NCBI GenBank assembly: GCA_026770025.1
Contig: JAMXDE010000073.1
Location: 1-64,000, forward strand
DNA: 64,000 bases
Origin: Craspedostauros australis
Taxonomy: Eukaryota; Bacillariophyta; Bacillariophyceae; Mastogloiales; Achnanthaceae
Direction of reading: 5' to 3'
Shown: piece after piece, positions 53,573 through 64,000 of the stretch
Layout of the letters: each line of letters starts with the position of its first letter
How positions within the stretch are numbered: position 1 is the stretch's first letter
Made by a program: the position numbers and the translations under genes
The notes under the pieces: generated by a model
What the model saw: only the letters and a program-made list of their open reading frames with translations
The model's database searches: none
What the model was told of the DNA's origin: nothing

Positions 53573-56500
53573 ATGGCGGAAGAGACAACTCCTGCCACGC
53601 TGGAAGAGCTGCAAGCGCAGCTCGAAGCGATCACGGTCGAGAACGCTCGCCTCACACAGGCGACGTTGGCGGCCGAAGCCGCTGCAGAAGCAGCAAACGC
53701 GGCCATAGCCACTGCCCAAGCAGCGGCGACAGCCACCACGACCCCAAGCCGTCCCGGTCTCGAGCGCAGCCGCTCCGCTGGCGACACAAGACCTCGAACG
53801 GAACAGTCCTTCCTCGGCGACAGCATCTTCGACATGGAAACCCCCATGCCCAAGAAGAGCAGAAAGTCAGAAGAGGACAGCGAAGACGACGACCACGACC
53901 TCTCTGGGAAACCAACCGTTCCCATCATGGGAGGTATCCTCAAGCAAGGACGCAACTGGGTGCCCTGGACCGCAGGCGCGCCGAACGGGCATTGGACGGG
54001 CCTCCAAGACGAGTCACACACCAGGTGGACCAACTCTCAACAACAGAGAATCCTCCATAACGGTGCTGACTCAACCAACCAGTCCAAGCGAGAGCAAGGA
54101 CTCACCGACAAGTTCAAGAAAGGAGGGAACATCCAGCAGTTCATTCGCCTGGTGCGAAACCACATGGCAAGAACCGGACTCCTCACCATGGCGTACATCG
54201 CTGACGCCAACGCAGAGTCAGGAATGACTTGCGTCTTGGACTCACCAGCCGCCTTCACTCTTGAAGATGCCACCAAGCACTTCGACGAGTTCCATCTGAA
54301 GTGGGATCACTACGACGTCCAGAACAACGAGACAGCCTCAGCGTTCTTCCGTGACAGTCTTGATCCAGCCCTCGAAGACCAACTCATGAACCGAATCGAG
54401 CCGAAGTTCCACGATAACTTCATCACTCTCTTCGTTGAGTTCATGAACAGCAACTCGGCCAACTCCTTGGATGAACAAGACGCCCTCGCAGCCAAGATCC
54501 GCGAAGTCAACTGCAGACGTTTTCCAAACGAGAACGTTGGTCTCATGGCAGTCCACCTCCGTGCTCTTTGCAAGCGCCTCGACGACGCCGGTCGCCTCGA
54601 CCTTCGTCTCCTCCGAACGATCCTCGACGCCTTCCTGCAGGCTGGAGGACAGATCCGGTCTGGTGAACAGTACCGACGTCCTCTCTATGTGATGAAGGAT
54701 AACCTTGAGGAAATCCTCATGCGTCTCCCCGTCTTCACGTACGAGTACGCTCGCCCCCAGCTTGCCGCAAAAGATCTCACATGGATGGCAATCTGCAACA
54801 AGGCCGAGGCGTCGTACGAAAACGAAGTGCGCGGAAATCGCTGGCATGCCATCAGGCGTACCAGAGACAGCAACGTGCCCAGGTACTCGTACGCCAACAA
54901 CGCCGTCCAGAATCCAAGCGCCAACGTTCTCGAGCAACACAAGGGTTTCTCCAAGAACGACGGAAGGAGAAACAACTTCAAGAAGCCCAAGGAACGCGAC
55001 GCCAAACGCAACGCCAGCCAGGGCTGGTCGTCCAAAGCTCCCAAGCCCGGTGAACCACAGCGCAAGCTTGTCAACGACAAGACTTTCATGTGGTGCGCCA
55101 AGTGCCGCCGCTGGCGTCTCTCGCACAACACTGAGAGTCATCAGGACAACTTCAAGTTCAAGGCGAAGGCAAAGGGCAAGCAAGCTCCCAAACAGGACAA
55201 CCTCTCCATTGACATGGCTGCGTGGACATGCTTCACAGCCGCCTCCAGTCAAGACGAAGACACCTGGTGGTCTCTCGTCTGGAACCTCTTCACCTCCTTC
55301 AACTACTTCGGTAGCATCGTTGGAATGGTTCTCCTCTTCGCCTCACTCCAAGTCATCACTATCGGAGTAGAGTATGGGTGGTACATCGCGGCAGCAAATG
55401 CCTGGATGCTAATTGCCGTAACTCTACTACTCCTCCACACGAACGTACCACGAAGACCTGACTCAATCAACTCTGCTGATCTAGTCTACAACAAGGCACG
55501 AGTCAAAGAACGGTACAAGCAAGTGCATAAACGTCCAACACACTTCAATGGAGCCGTGAAACGCAGTCTCTACGATCTCGTAATGGAAAGTCTCGACCCA
55601 GATGGACCCAAACCCGTGAACGTGTCGAAAGGAAACTCCCCACGAACAAAACGTGTGTGGCGTCCCCAGGCTCGGACCAAAACTCGCAATCACAGATCAA
55701 AACGTCGTCACTGGAACCAATCGAAAAATTCCACTTATGGTAAAAACCAAACACCCACGACAGCAAAATTGCCCCGCCAAGAAGGTCGCACCTCATCCAT
55801 CTCACGAAATCTCTGGAGCCTGTACCCAACTCGCGGAATTGACTTGATGTATGATCGAAGTCAAAAGCAACAATGTGACAATGACATGCCCGCACTACTC
55901 ACTCTGCAAGGTCTAGCCTCCTTCTTCTCCAATCGCAATGCTTTCGCATCTCCAGCTAAAGCTGAGAGTTATCTCTCACCCGATGCTCCATTCGAACTCG
56001 TTTGGGACAGCGGAGCATCAATTTCTGTGACAAATGACCTCAACGATTTCAGTTCTACTCCAAGTCCTCCACCAAGACCGACCTTTCTCAACGGATTCCT
56101 CAAGAAAATCCAAGTGAATGCGTTGGGAACCGTCGAATGGTATGTCCTTGATGTAACTGGAAGCCCTCGCAAATTGCGACTGCCTGCTTTCCATGTTCCC
56201 GAATCAAAGGTCAAGCTAATCAGCACTTCCAGTCTCCTTGAAGAGTATCAGGGCGAAACGATCGTTTTCAACAAATCCTCCTGCAAACTCAGCGGAATCC
56301 TGGGAAACGACGATCGCAACGCAATCGTAGCGAATTACAAGAAGTCCACAAGGCTACCAACATCAGTCGGCTACAGTGCCAACAACATCCATGACGTGCC
56401 AGCTGCACTAACTTCCATCGTCTCCACCGTGTCGGACCACAACGTGAACCTCACCCAACCGCAAAAGGAACTTCTTCGGTGGCACTATCGTCTCGGACAT

Positions 56501-59500
56501 TTATCCTTCAGTCGAGTGAAGTTCCTGCTGCGTTCGGGTACTCTCACCGGGTCAGAATCGTCTAGAAAGATGCACACAGCTGCGGCAAGGGTCACAAGCC
56601 TCCCGCTTTGCGCTGCATGCCAATTCGGAAAGCTGCACCGTCGCCCTTCCCCAGGAATAACTCAACATGTCGTCCGTGACAAACAAGGAGTTTTGCGCAC
56701 CGATCACTTGTTCCCTGGACAACAAGTATCAGTGGACCACTTCGTCGGTCGAACGCCAGGACGCCTCTTCTCAGGACGAGGCAAAGGCGATCCAAACGAA
56801 ATGTACAAAGGCGGAGCCATCTTTGTCGATCACGCATCAGGATACATTCACGTGGAACCTGTGGCAGCGCTAACCACGCACGCCACCCTCGAAGCCAAGG
56901 AACGGTTCGAACTGATGTGTCGTGATGTTGGAGTCCCCGTACGATCGTATCTATCAGACAACGCCACCACCTTCACCTCACCCGAATACTCCAAACACCT
57001 TGAAATCTTCCATCAAGTCCATCGATTCGCAGGTGTCGGCGCACATCACCACAACGGAATAGCCGAGCGAAGCATTCGAACAATTGTCTCAATGGCCCGA
57101 ACCATGATGATGCATCAAAGCATCCACTGGCCAACGATGTTTGATGCTCAACTATGGCCAATGGCCGTCGTACACGCCGCGTACATCTACAATCGCGTGC
57201 CTAATCCCGCCACCGGTCTCACACCCTACGATGTTCTATCACGCATCCGTCTTCCCCTCAAGCAACTTCATAACCTGCACGTATGGGGCAGTCCAGTCTA
57301 TGTCCTTAACAAAGCGCTGGCCGATGGACGCAAGATACCCCGATGGGAACCAAGAGGAGAGAGATACGTGAACATGGGTCTCTCTACGAAGCATGCTTCA
57401 ACCGTACCTCTAGTCCTATCACCACGGACAGGTTCAATCACCCCTCAGTTCCACGTCGTGTTCGATGACTGGTTCGCAACGATTGCTACCGACTTGAAGC
57501 AACTTCCAAGCTATCAATCGGAAGAATGGACTCGCATGTTTGGTGACACCACCTTCCAATATCCATTCGATGACGACGATGTGGAATCAATGGAGCAGGA
57601 CGACATCTTCGCATCAGACACGCGAGACCACAACCGGTTACAACGCAACGACGATAACACTCCACCACCGAGTTTTGATACGCGAAACCAACAAACCATC
57701 CGTGAAAGAACGCCACAGGTATTGGCGAAAGGGTCGCAACCAATGACACAACAGATCCCCGATCTCATGAGTGAAGCTCTCGCCCCTCCGATGCCAGTTT
57801 CAGAGGGAGCCAACAGGCAAATGTCCTCGACAGAGGGAGCTCCCGATGAGTCCCCGGTACCTGACTCTACTATAGAGTCACCGGATCAGCGAACACTTCA
57901 ACCGCAATTGAGCTCACCTCTCCGAGAATCACCAACATTGGAATTAGCAACTCCATTACCACTTCCAGCTCCGACGCCAATTCAGACGAGCTCCACGCCA
58001 CCCATGATACCTAAGTCTGAGCCAACGCCAGAAAGACCTCAAAGCACGAGAATTCGCAAACAACCAAAGCGATTCACGTACGCACGTATGGGAGGCAAAG
58101 CAGCCTGGCTGGACGACGAAGACACCGATGATTACTACTTCTGCCCTGCAGTAGCTACCTTGGAAGAGATCGAACAGGCCGCAACACCCAGGGAACTGCA
58201 CCCCGACTCATCATCGATCATCACATTCTCACAAGCTATCGTCGATTGCTTACATACAATCGAACCTCTCCAACGCAAAGGTAGCGACTCTCTCTCCATC
58301 GATCTACACCAATTCAAGGTGGACGCTCACTACTTGTTGCGCAGACTCCGAGGTCGATTCAACACCTTGAATCCACAGCCAACCAACGTCGTCCTCCCAA
58401 CGTTCGCTCCAAAGGCGGCTGAAGTAGAAGAAGCAAGCATCAACATGGCTGACTGGTGGCAACCGGACCCCGACAACATGACCGAGGAAGGAGCGACTCC
58501 ATTTCAGGAGACGTACAACAACTTTCACTCGGACATGGAGGACCATTTCGAGAAAGACCTCAACAGCGTCTTTCTCAACGAAGACCTCCTCCGACTGGCC
58601 ACTGACCACGCCGTCGAGCAATTCGTGGAGAAGCTGAGCACCTTCATCAGTACTGGCACGATGGAACCCCACTTCGACGCTCTCGACTTCATGTCCAAGG
58701 CCAAATCAGGGCCATGGTACTACCAAGACCCCGAACATTTGATGAACCAAGGGTACCTTCCACCCAAATCTGCGTACAACGCAGAAGCGTTCGTCCAAAG
58801 GACTCGCTCCGTGTGGAATGCGATGATCGAAAATCATCATTACCGTCTCGCATTCGAGCTACTCCGTCGCCAAGTGACGACGATCCGACCAGGACCGTGG
58901 CCACTTCCAAGCGAATACGAGATTGAGCAATTCGTCCAAGGCATGATTGAGTCGAACACGGCGCCACTCACTTCGGCCCCAGCGACTCGCTCCGCCAACA
59001 AAGGATCCATGCTCGACATCGACTCGTCATCCACGCTCGACATCAACCCGTCGTTCATCCTCGACACAGCGAAGTGCATTCCACCAACTACATGGGCGAA
59101 CATCGAACAGCATGCCTACTCTGTCGCAATCATCGAGCCACAGAAGGATGCAACAAACTACCCCACCTACGTCGATAATCGCATGATCAGCTACTTTGCC
59201 GCAGGTGGCGACTTGGAGATCGCCGAACGCACCTCGGTGTACAAGGCATCCAACACCGACCCGGATACTCTCTCCTTCGACGAAGCCATTCGCGACGACA
59301 ACAAAGACGAGTGGATGCAAGCCGCCGAAAAGGAGATTCGAGATCTCACGGAAAAGGGCACGTGGGAGGAAGTGAAGAAGATCGACATCAAGAACGATCG
59401 CATCTTTCCAGGAACCTGGGTCTTTCGCCGCAAGCGCCTCCCCGACGGAACCATCAAGAAATACAAGGGACGCTGGTGTTGCCGTGGAGACCTCATGCAA

Positions 59501-60838
59501 GAGGACTCCTCCACCTACGCACCAGTCGTCGCATGGTCATCCGTCCGCATCTTCCTCAGCACTTCCATCGTCATGGGTTGGACAACAACGTCCATCGACT
59601 TCACGAACGCTTTCGTGCAAGCATCCATCCACAAGCCAGTCTACCTTCATCTCCCTCGTGGATTCAAATCAACGAAGGGTCCCGACACCTGCCTCAAGCT
59701 CCGCAAGAGCCTGTACGGCTTGACGATTGCTCCTCGCCTCTGGTATGAACACCTCATCCGAGCCCTCACTACGATCGGCTTCAAGGCCTGCGACCAAGAG
59801 CAGTGCTTGTTCATCAAGAAGGACATCATGATCGTCCTCTACGTTGACGATGCGGGCATCGCCTCCAAGACCAAGCAAGCCGCCGACGACTTCATCAAAT
59901 CAATGCGCGACCTCGGCTTTGAGCTCACCCAAGAAGGAAGCTTCACCGAGTTCCTGGGAATCGAGCTCAGCCGTGATCCAAAAGCAGACACGGTCCATCT
60001 CCGCCAACCAGGACTAATCAAGAAGATCCTCGCCACTACGAAGATGACGAACTGCAGTCCGTGCCCCGTACCAACTACGCAGCTCGCACTGGGACAATGC
60101 AAGCATGAGCCTCCCATGAACGAACCATGGAACTACCGCTCCGTCGTCGGCATGCTGTTGTATCTCACGACCAACACTCGCCCCGACCTGGCATTCGCAG
60201 TCTCCCAAGTCGCTCGCTTCGGAAGTGACCCTCGCCGCTCACACGCCAAGGCCGTCAAGCGCATCATGCGCTATCTCAAGCACACTGAGGACAAGGGTAC
60301 CATCGTGCGTCCCACCGGGCAGCTTGATCTCAAGTGCTACGTGGATGCAGACTTCGCAGGACTCTACGGACGAGAAGACAGCAAGGACCCCGTCTCAGTC
60401 AAGTCGCGCACTGGCTACCTCATTACGCTGGGAGGGTGCCCCCTCATTTGGAAGTCCAAACTCCAAACTGAGATTGCTCTATCTACGATGGAGTCCGAGT
60501 ACGCCGCTCTCTCTCTCGCAATGCGCACGCTGATTCCCATTCAACAGCTCATCCGCCAAGTCATCAACAATGCCGGCACCACCATGCCACTGCACACCAA
60601 CCTCCAGTGCACGGTGTTTGAGGACAACCAAGCCTGCATTTCCCTTGCTACCAATCATCAACCAACCGCGCGCACCAAGCACTTCCTGACTAAGTGGCAC
60701 TTCTTTTGGTACTGGGTCAAGGCAGGGTTCATCTACATCCAGCACATCGCAACACCGGAGCAACTGGCCGACATCTTCACCAAAGGACTGTCCATCGCAG
60801 TCTTCGAATACCTGCGATTCAAGATCATGGGTTGGTAA
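53573..60838 (+). CDS. Copia gag-pol polyprotein (2421 residues) with internal hydrophobic pair
   Basis: Order of parts with approximate residues: an Ala-rich coiled-coil start (5-60); gag (150-440); a basic region and a CAKC zinc-knuckle-like site at about 506; two hydrophobic, membrane-span-like segments at about 567-595 and 600-625; aspartic protease with DSGAS at about 810; integrase zinc motif starting near 969 and its DDE core; a long Pro/Ser-rich and acidic linker; reverse transcriptase with YVDD at about 2088; RNase H from about 2255 to the end. It is far longer than common Copia polyproteins. The hydrophobic pair lies between gag and protease, which is not a standard part of the superfamily. 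It looks whole. Confidence 0.95.
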   Translation: MAEETTPATLEELQAQLEAITVENARLTQATLAAEAAAEAANAAIATAQAAATATTTPSRPGLERSRSAGDTRPRTEQSFLGDSIFDMETPMPKKSRKSEEDSEDDDHDLSGKPTVPIMGGILKQGRNWVPWTAGAPNGHWTGLQDESHTRWTNSQQQRILHNGADSTNQSKREQGLTDKFKKGGNIQQFIRLVRNHMARTGLLTMAYIADANAESGMTCVLDSPAAFTLEDATKHFDEFHLKWDHYDVQNNETASAFFRDSLDPALEDQLMNRIEPKFHDNFITLFVEFMNSNSANSLDEQDALAAKIREVNCRRFPNENVGLMAVHLRALCKRLDDAGRLDLRLLRTILDAFLQAGGQIRSGEQYRRPLYVMKDNLEEILMRLPVFTYEYARPQLAAKDLTWMAICNKAEASYENEVRGNRWHAIRRTRDSNVPRYSYANNAVQNPSANVLEQHKGFSKNDGRRNNFKKPKERDAKRNASQGWSSKAPKPGEPQRKLVNDKTFMWCAKCRRWRLSHNTESHQDNFKFKAKAKGKQAPKQDNLSIDMAAWTCFTAASSQDEDTWWSLVWNLFTSFNYFGSIVGMVLLFASLQVITIGVEYGWYIAAANAWMLIAVTLLLLHTNVPRRPDSINSADLVYNKARVKERYKQVHKRPTHFNGAVKRSLYDLVMESLDPDGPKPVNVSKGNSPRTKRVWRPQARTKTRNHRSKRRHWNQSKNSTYGKNQTPTTAKLPRQEGRTSSISRNLWSLYPTRGIDLMYDRSQKQQCDNDMPALLTLQGLASFFSNRNAFASPAKAESYLSPDAPFELVWDSGASISVTNDLNDFSSTPSPPPRPTFLNGFLKKIQVNALGTVEWYVLDVTGSPRKLRLPAFHVPESKVKLISTSSLLEEYQGETIVFNKSSCKLSGILGNDDRNAIVANYKKSTRLPTSVGYSANNIHDVPAALTSIVSTVSDHNVNLTQPQKELLRWHYRLGHLSFSRVKFLLRSGTLTGSESSRKMHTAAARVTSLPLCAACQFGKLHRRPSPGITQHVVRDKQGVLRTDHLFPGQQVSVDHFVGRTPGRLFSGRGKGDPNEMYKGGAIFVDHASGYIHVEPVAALTTHATLEAKERFELMCRDVGVPVRSYLSDNATTFTSPEYSKHLEIFHQVHRFAGVGAHHHNGIAERSIRTIVSMARTMMMHQSIHWPTMFDAQLWPMAVVHAAYIYNRVPNPATGLTPYDVLSRIRLPLKQLHNLHVWGSPVYVLNKALADGRKIPRWEPRGERYVNMGLSTKHASTVPLVLSPRTGSITPQFHVVFDDWFATIATDLKQLPSYQSEEWTRMFGDTTFQYPFDDDDVESMEQDDIFASDTRDHNRLQRNDDNTPPPSFDTRNQQTIRERTPQVLAKGSQPMTQQIPDLMSEALAPPMPVSEGANRQMSSTEGAPDESPVPDSTIESPDQRTLQPQLSSPLRESPTLELATPLPLPAPTPIQTSSTPPMIPKSEPTPERPQSTRIRKQPKRFTYARMGGKAAWLDDEDTDDYYFCPAVATLEEIEQAATPRELHPDSSSIITFSQAIVDCLHTIEPLQRKGSDSLSIDLHQFKVDAHYLLRRLRGRFNTLNPQPTNVVLPTFAPKAAEVEEASINMADWWQPDPDNMTEEGATPFQETYNNFHSDMEDHFEKDLNSVFLNEDLLRLATDHAVEQFVEKLSTFISTGTMEPHFDALDFMSKAKSGPWYYQDPEHLMNQGYLPPKSAYNAEAFVQRTRSVWNAMIENHHYRLAFELLRRQVTTIRPGPWPLPSEYEIEQFVQGMIESNTAPLTSAPATRSANKGSMLDIDSSSTLDINPSFILDTAKCIPPTTWANIEQHAYSVAIIEPQKDATNYPTYVDNRMISYFAAGGDLEIAERTSVYKASNTDPDTLSFDEAIRDDNKDEWMQAAEKEIRDLTEKGTWEEVKKIDIKNDRIFPGTWVFRRKRLPDGTIKKYKGRWCCRGDLMQEDSSTYAPVVAWSSVRIFLSTSIVMGWTTTSIDFTNAFVQASIHKPVYLHLPRGFKSTKGPDTCLKLRKSLYGLTIAPRLWYEHLIRALTTIGFKACDQEQCLFIKKDIMIVLYVDDAGIASKTKQAADDFIKSMRDLGFELTQEGSFTEFLGIELSRDPKADTVHLRQPGLIKKILATTKMTNCSPCPVPTTQLALGQCKHEPPMNEPWNYRSVVGMLLYLTTNTRPDLAFAVSQVARFGSDPRRSHAKAVKRIMRYLKHTEDKGTIVRPTGQLDLKCYVDADFAGLYGREDSKDPVSVKSRTGYLITLGGCPLIWKSKLQTEIALSTMESEYAALSLAMRTLIPIQQLIRQVINNAGTTMPLHTNLQCTVFEDNQACISLATNHQPTARTKHFLTKWHFFWYWVKAGFIYIQHIATPEQLADIFTKGLSIAVFEYLRFKIMGW

Positions 60839-60921
60839 TAACCAACAACAACAAACAACAACGAAGGATGAAGTTTTCATCGATACCACAACTCCAATCA
60901 CGACCCAACACTGAGAGGGAG

Positions 60922-61608
60922 AGTTGAGATTCAATGAGGGACAGACTAGTACCGAACACGGTATCAACCCGATGGGAGAAATTCCTGTTTTGGCGCGAAA
61001 TCTTCCGACTTGATTGACCACCAAACCTTTTTCTCCTCCTTTCTCTCCTCCATTCACGAATCCATCATGACTCAAACCTGACCGACCTGACTCACACCCC
61101 ACCTGGGAACTATATGCTCTTCAGATCCTCCTTACTAAAACTTATCTCGATTCCTTCATTGCTGATGACCACCACACTACCACCGTGGTCTCAGCATGCG
61201 TATCCAACTTGCTTCAACTCAAGCAATGGAATCCGAGTGTCAGCTTCAGCCACAGCCACTGCTTCATGACCGTCACCACTGATTGTCATGACCTACACTG
61301 CAGTGTAACTACATGTGCGGAGAGCAAGGTACTGTATTGACTGTCTACTCTGTTGCACTGAATCAAGTGCATCAGTGCAGGGTCTCGCCAAGTTGTGTGG
61401 CATCGTTTCTTCACCCTACTAACACCAATAAGCTAACTCATAATAACGGACTAGGATTAGCTACAAAGCACTCTACTTCTCATCGTTACAAGTTATAACT
61501 ATTCAAACAGCACACCTCTCTTGAACTGCATCACACGGCTATCCCGAAGCCGGCAGATTCACGAGGCATTCTCCACCGATTCGCGACGCCTACGCACGAA
61601 TCCTAACT
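60922..61608 (+). repeat. 3' LTR (687 bp) of the young Copia
   Basis: Same length as the 5' LTR and, by eye, the same sequence. Confidence 0.95.
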
Positions 61609-61613
61609 AACAT
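61609..61613. repeat. Target site duplication, right (AACAT)
   Basis: Matches 52454-52458. Confidence 0.9.
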
Positions 61614-64000
61614 CAATGCTCCGCAAGCTCGTTGGCAACAGTGATGGAACAGCGTCGCCTCACAAGTCGTAGTAGTCGTATCAGTAGCAGTAGTGGTAGT
61701 AAGTAGTAGCAACGCGCTCGCACGAGCGAACAATCACATCAGAACAGGATGGAGCACCCCAGGAGCATCTGCTCCACTCCATGAACGCGATACGACAAAA
61801 TACCCGCAGTTGGGGAGGCGATGGCGAACGCAACATCATCATCTGTGTGTCCATCCTACAGCCATCCATCAACAACTGCCGCGCGCTATTCTCTTTCCGA
61901 TGTTCTTCTTGTTCGTTGTGCCCGAATTTTGATGGTTGTGAGCATTTTGATCAGTCGTGTGTACGCACTTGGCCTTGACATCAGTGACGCTGTGACGCAT
62001 CGCGTGGGGTTGAAACCGACCTCTCATCAATTAACTTTATGGCGCTCTGAAGGTTTGCGTATGTTCGTAGTTGACACAAGTGTGGGCTTATGATCACGGT
62101 GTTGCCGATGCTTGCAGAACAACAAAGGTCTGTTCCTTCCGGCACCGCGAGCATGTGTTCGTCTCCTCTTCAGTTGAAGGCGATGGATGTGATCAAAGTG
62201 GTCGAACATCACGAACGTTTTCCCTTTTCCCAAGACTCAACGGAACTGATTCCCTCCTGTCGGACACGATCCAATCCATTCCCGTTCTCAATCGAACAAG
62301 AAAAGCAAAACGAACAACGGTAACAACAACAAACTCCGAATACGAAACCCGCGACCACAAACATGTTCGTGGTCGTGGTGGTGGTCGTGGTGGTGGTTGA
62401 GGTTCGTGGCAACGACGAGAAGTACAAGATTCTCCCAACGTCGACGGCAGCAGATCTTGGACTTTGGCGCATTCCCATGGATCAGTGGATTGATAGGTCG
62501 CAAGGGGATCGACAGAGATAGCGATGTTTTGACGCTGGGATTGCCATCGACCCGATTATGCTACGTTTCCCGCCGTTCGGAAGCGACATCGTTCGCGGTG
62601 ATCTTTGGCCATGACGATGAGGCCAAACGAGAAGAGCGGTGGTCCAAACAAGGGCTTTCGCAATATAGCAACGAGAACCGAAGAGAACGTGCCATCGCTC
62701 AATCGTCCAAACGGGGGTTGCACGTGGTCTGCATTCCATCAACCCGAAGTGCTGCTCCAACGTACGAGTCAGCCATTGCCACTGCTTTCCATATTCTACG
62801 TGGCTGCGAACACGGCAGCGAACACGGCAAGATCGATCAGCATGAGCGGTTGGCCAGAAAGTCGGCGAAGCGAGAACATTCCACATCGCATGAACAATTC
62901 TCCAGCATAGACGGCCGTTGTGGCAGCAGGGTTGGCGGTTGTTTCAAGGATGTTCAAAGTCGCCACCGTTGTGGAATGAGCTGCTCAAAATGTGAGCGCG
63001 TCCGATCTTGACCACATGTGTGAATCTCTCTTTTTCTCGCTCGCGCATGTCGTTGATGTCTCATCGGACATTGTGGCTTTGATTATCAATAAACGTGAGT
63101 TTACCGCAGCTTTTGAGTGAGACTATACAAGTTCTCGTATGTCGCTCGACTTCTCCGGACCCACCATCCTACAAGCTACCCATCCCAACCAAGACGTGTA
63201 CCCTCCATCGCACTGTGACCCTCGCTCGTGCTATGCTACGAATACACATGCCTCTCGCATAACTCACCTCCTAAAAGGTATGAAACGCAACCAGCGTTGT
63301 TTTGGTTGGCCTCGATCAGCCACCGCCTCGTTTCCATTTCTGTTTTCGATTCGGCGTCCATGGCGCGGTGCGGTCGAAGTGGTGGTGACCGTCTTCGCGA
63401 CATAGCAACCGAGCAATCCCATCAATGTCATCATGTCGCGTCTGCTTCCGATGTTTGGGGCAGTATGGCGACGTGCACTCCCTGCCAACAAAGAGATTTT
63501 CCAAGGGCAACTAACTTGTGACGGTGCTGTTTTGGCGACGTTGCAACTGGCACATTCACGCATTCACACATTCACAGTACCTATACCTCCATCTCCATGT
63601 GGCGAGAGGGTGCTACTGGTGCAGCACGGAGGTCACCGATCCCAGAAACTACGCCAATACGAGGAGTCAACATGTGAAAGTTCGCCCATGTTTCGGTTCT
63701 CAAGCAATCCGGTGGTGCAAATGTACTTGCGTGCGAACACAGCTGGGCGATGAGACAAGATGCGTTGAGAAAAGGGAAGAGTGTGTGTGACACGAGAAGG
63801 GTGTCGTAAAAGTATGAGAGAAACCGTGGCGCAATGCCTGGGTGAAAACTCTCGTTACGCGTCCGCAGTGACCGCACAAAAGATTTGGGTCTTTTGTGGC
63901 CACCGCTCTATCTTACATCTGGCATTTTGACCGATCCGATTCAGTTCTGTCACATCATCTCACACAAGGGCGCGATTACGAATAGCATGACGCGAAAAGA
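61614..64000. other. No gene recognised; right flank
   Basis: A plus-strand frame at 62.4-63.0 kb is open for about 200 codons but has no ATG start and no motif. A Gly-coding GGT/CGT tract lies at 62367-62400. An AATAAA on the plus strand near 63.089 kb could end a transcript. Several frames near 63.2-63.8 kb are open on both strands without signal. Confidence 0.35.
62367..62400. repeat. GGT/CGT trinucleotide tract
   Basis: About 34 bases of GGTCGTGGTGGT-type repeats. Confidence 0.85.

Larger units (their letters stand above)
52459..61608 (+). mobile_element. Young Ty1/copia element with AGTT/AACT ends, apparently whole
   Basis: A 9150-bp element with two 687-bp LTRs, a primer-binding site, one 2421-residue gag-pol, a purine tract (GAGAGGGAG) before the 3' LTR, and a 5-bp AACAT duplication on both sides. 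The LTRs begin AGTTGAG and end CCTAACT, not TG and CA. I saw no difference between the two LTRs, so insertion was very recent. Integrase precedes reverse transcriptase, which is the Copia order. It is a different family from both elements at 13.96-34.87 kb. Confidence 0.95.

Noticed and set aside
62397-63011. 204-codon plus-strand frame
   Set aside because: It starts at TTG, has no domain, and overlaps a long open frame on the minus strand.

Overview
ORGANISM. This is nuclear DNA of a eukaryote, most likely a diatom or a close stramenopile relative. Four things point that way. A gene near 13.1-13.5 kb has a signal peptide ending in an Ala-Phe cleavage motif, as in plastid-targeted proteins of secondary-plastid algae. 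Two genes near 43.6-48.5 kb share a short conserved block (RVxF-like, then LGDHP and LGWEY-like residues) that I associate with diatom proteins. There are three Ty1/copia polyproteins of the kind abundant in diatoms. There is a patch of degenerate TTAGGG repeats. Host genes are sparse; most of the window is mobile or repetitive DNA. LAYOUT. 0-4.4 kb: no convincing gene, some simple and tandem repeats. 4.5-8.1 kb: a large transposase-like gene with an in-frame TGA. 8.4-10.65 kb (minus): remains of a multi-frame gene. 11.36-11.69 kb: interstitial telomere-like repeats. 13.08-13.55 kb (minus): small plastid-type membrane protein. 13.96-34.87 kb: an old, broken Copia element (165-bp LTRs) holding inside it a young head-to-tail pair of another Copia element (three ~800-bp LTRs, two 2076-residue polyproteins, one target duplication around the whole). 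35.5-37.5 kb: ankyrin-repeat plus BTB-like gene, again with an in-frame TGA. 38.0-39.8 kb (minus): two-exon secreted or surface protein with four cysteine-rich repeats. 40.5-42.26 kb: a possible non-autonomous DNA transposon carrying two arrays of a TGACGT-containing repeat. 43.6-44.6 and 47.4-48.5 kb (minus): the two related low-complexity proteins. 49.77-51.56 kb: a degenerate satellite with two separate 48-bp expansions. 52.46-61.61 kb: a very young, apparently whole Copia element with unusual LTR ends. 61.6-64 kb: nothing I can name. HOW THE PARTS RELATE. The host genes show no shared pathway. The clearest story is layered insertion: an older Copia landed about 0.4 kb upstream of the plastid-type gene, was later hit in its RNase H region by a different Copia family, and that insertion is now a dimer sharing a central LTR. 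A third Copia inserted independently near the satellite very recently. All functional statements come from reading motifs by eye; no database search was possible.
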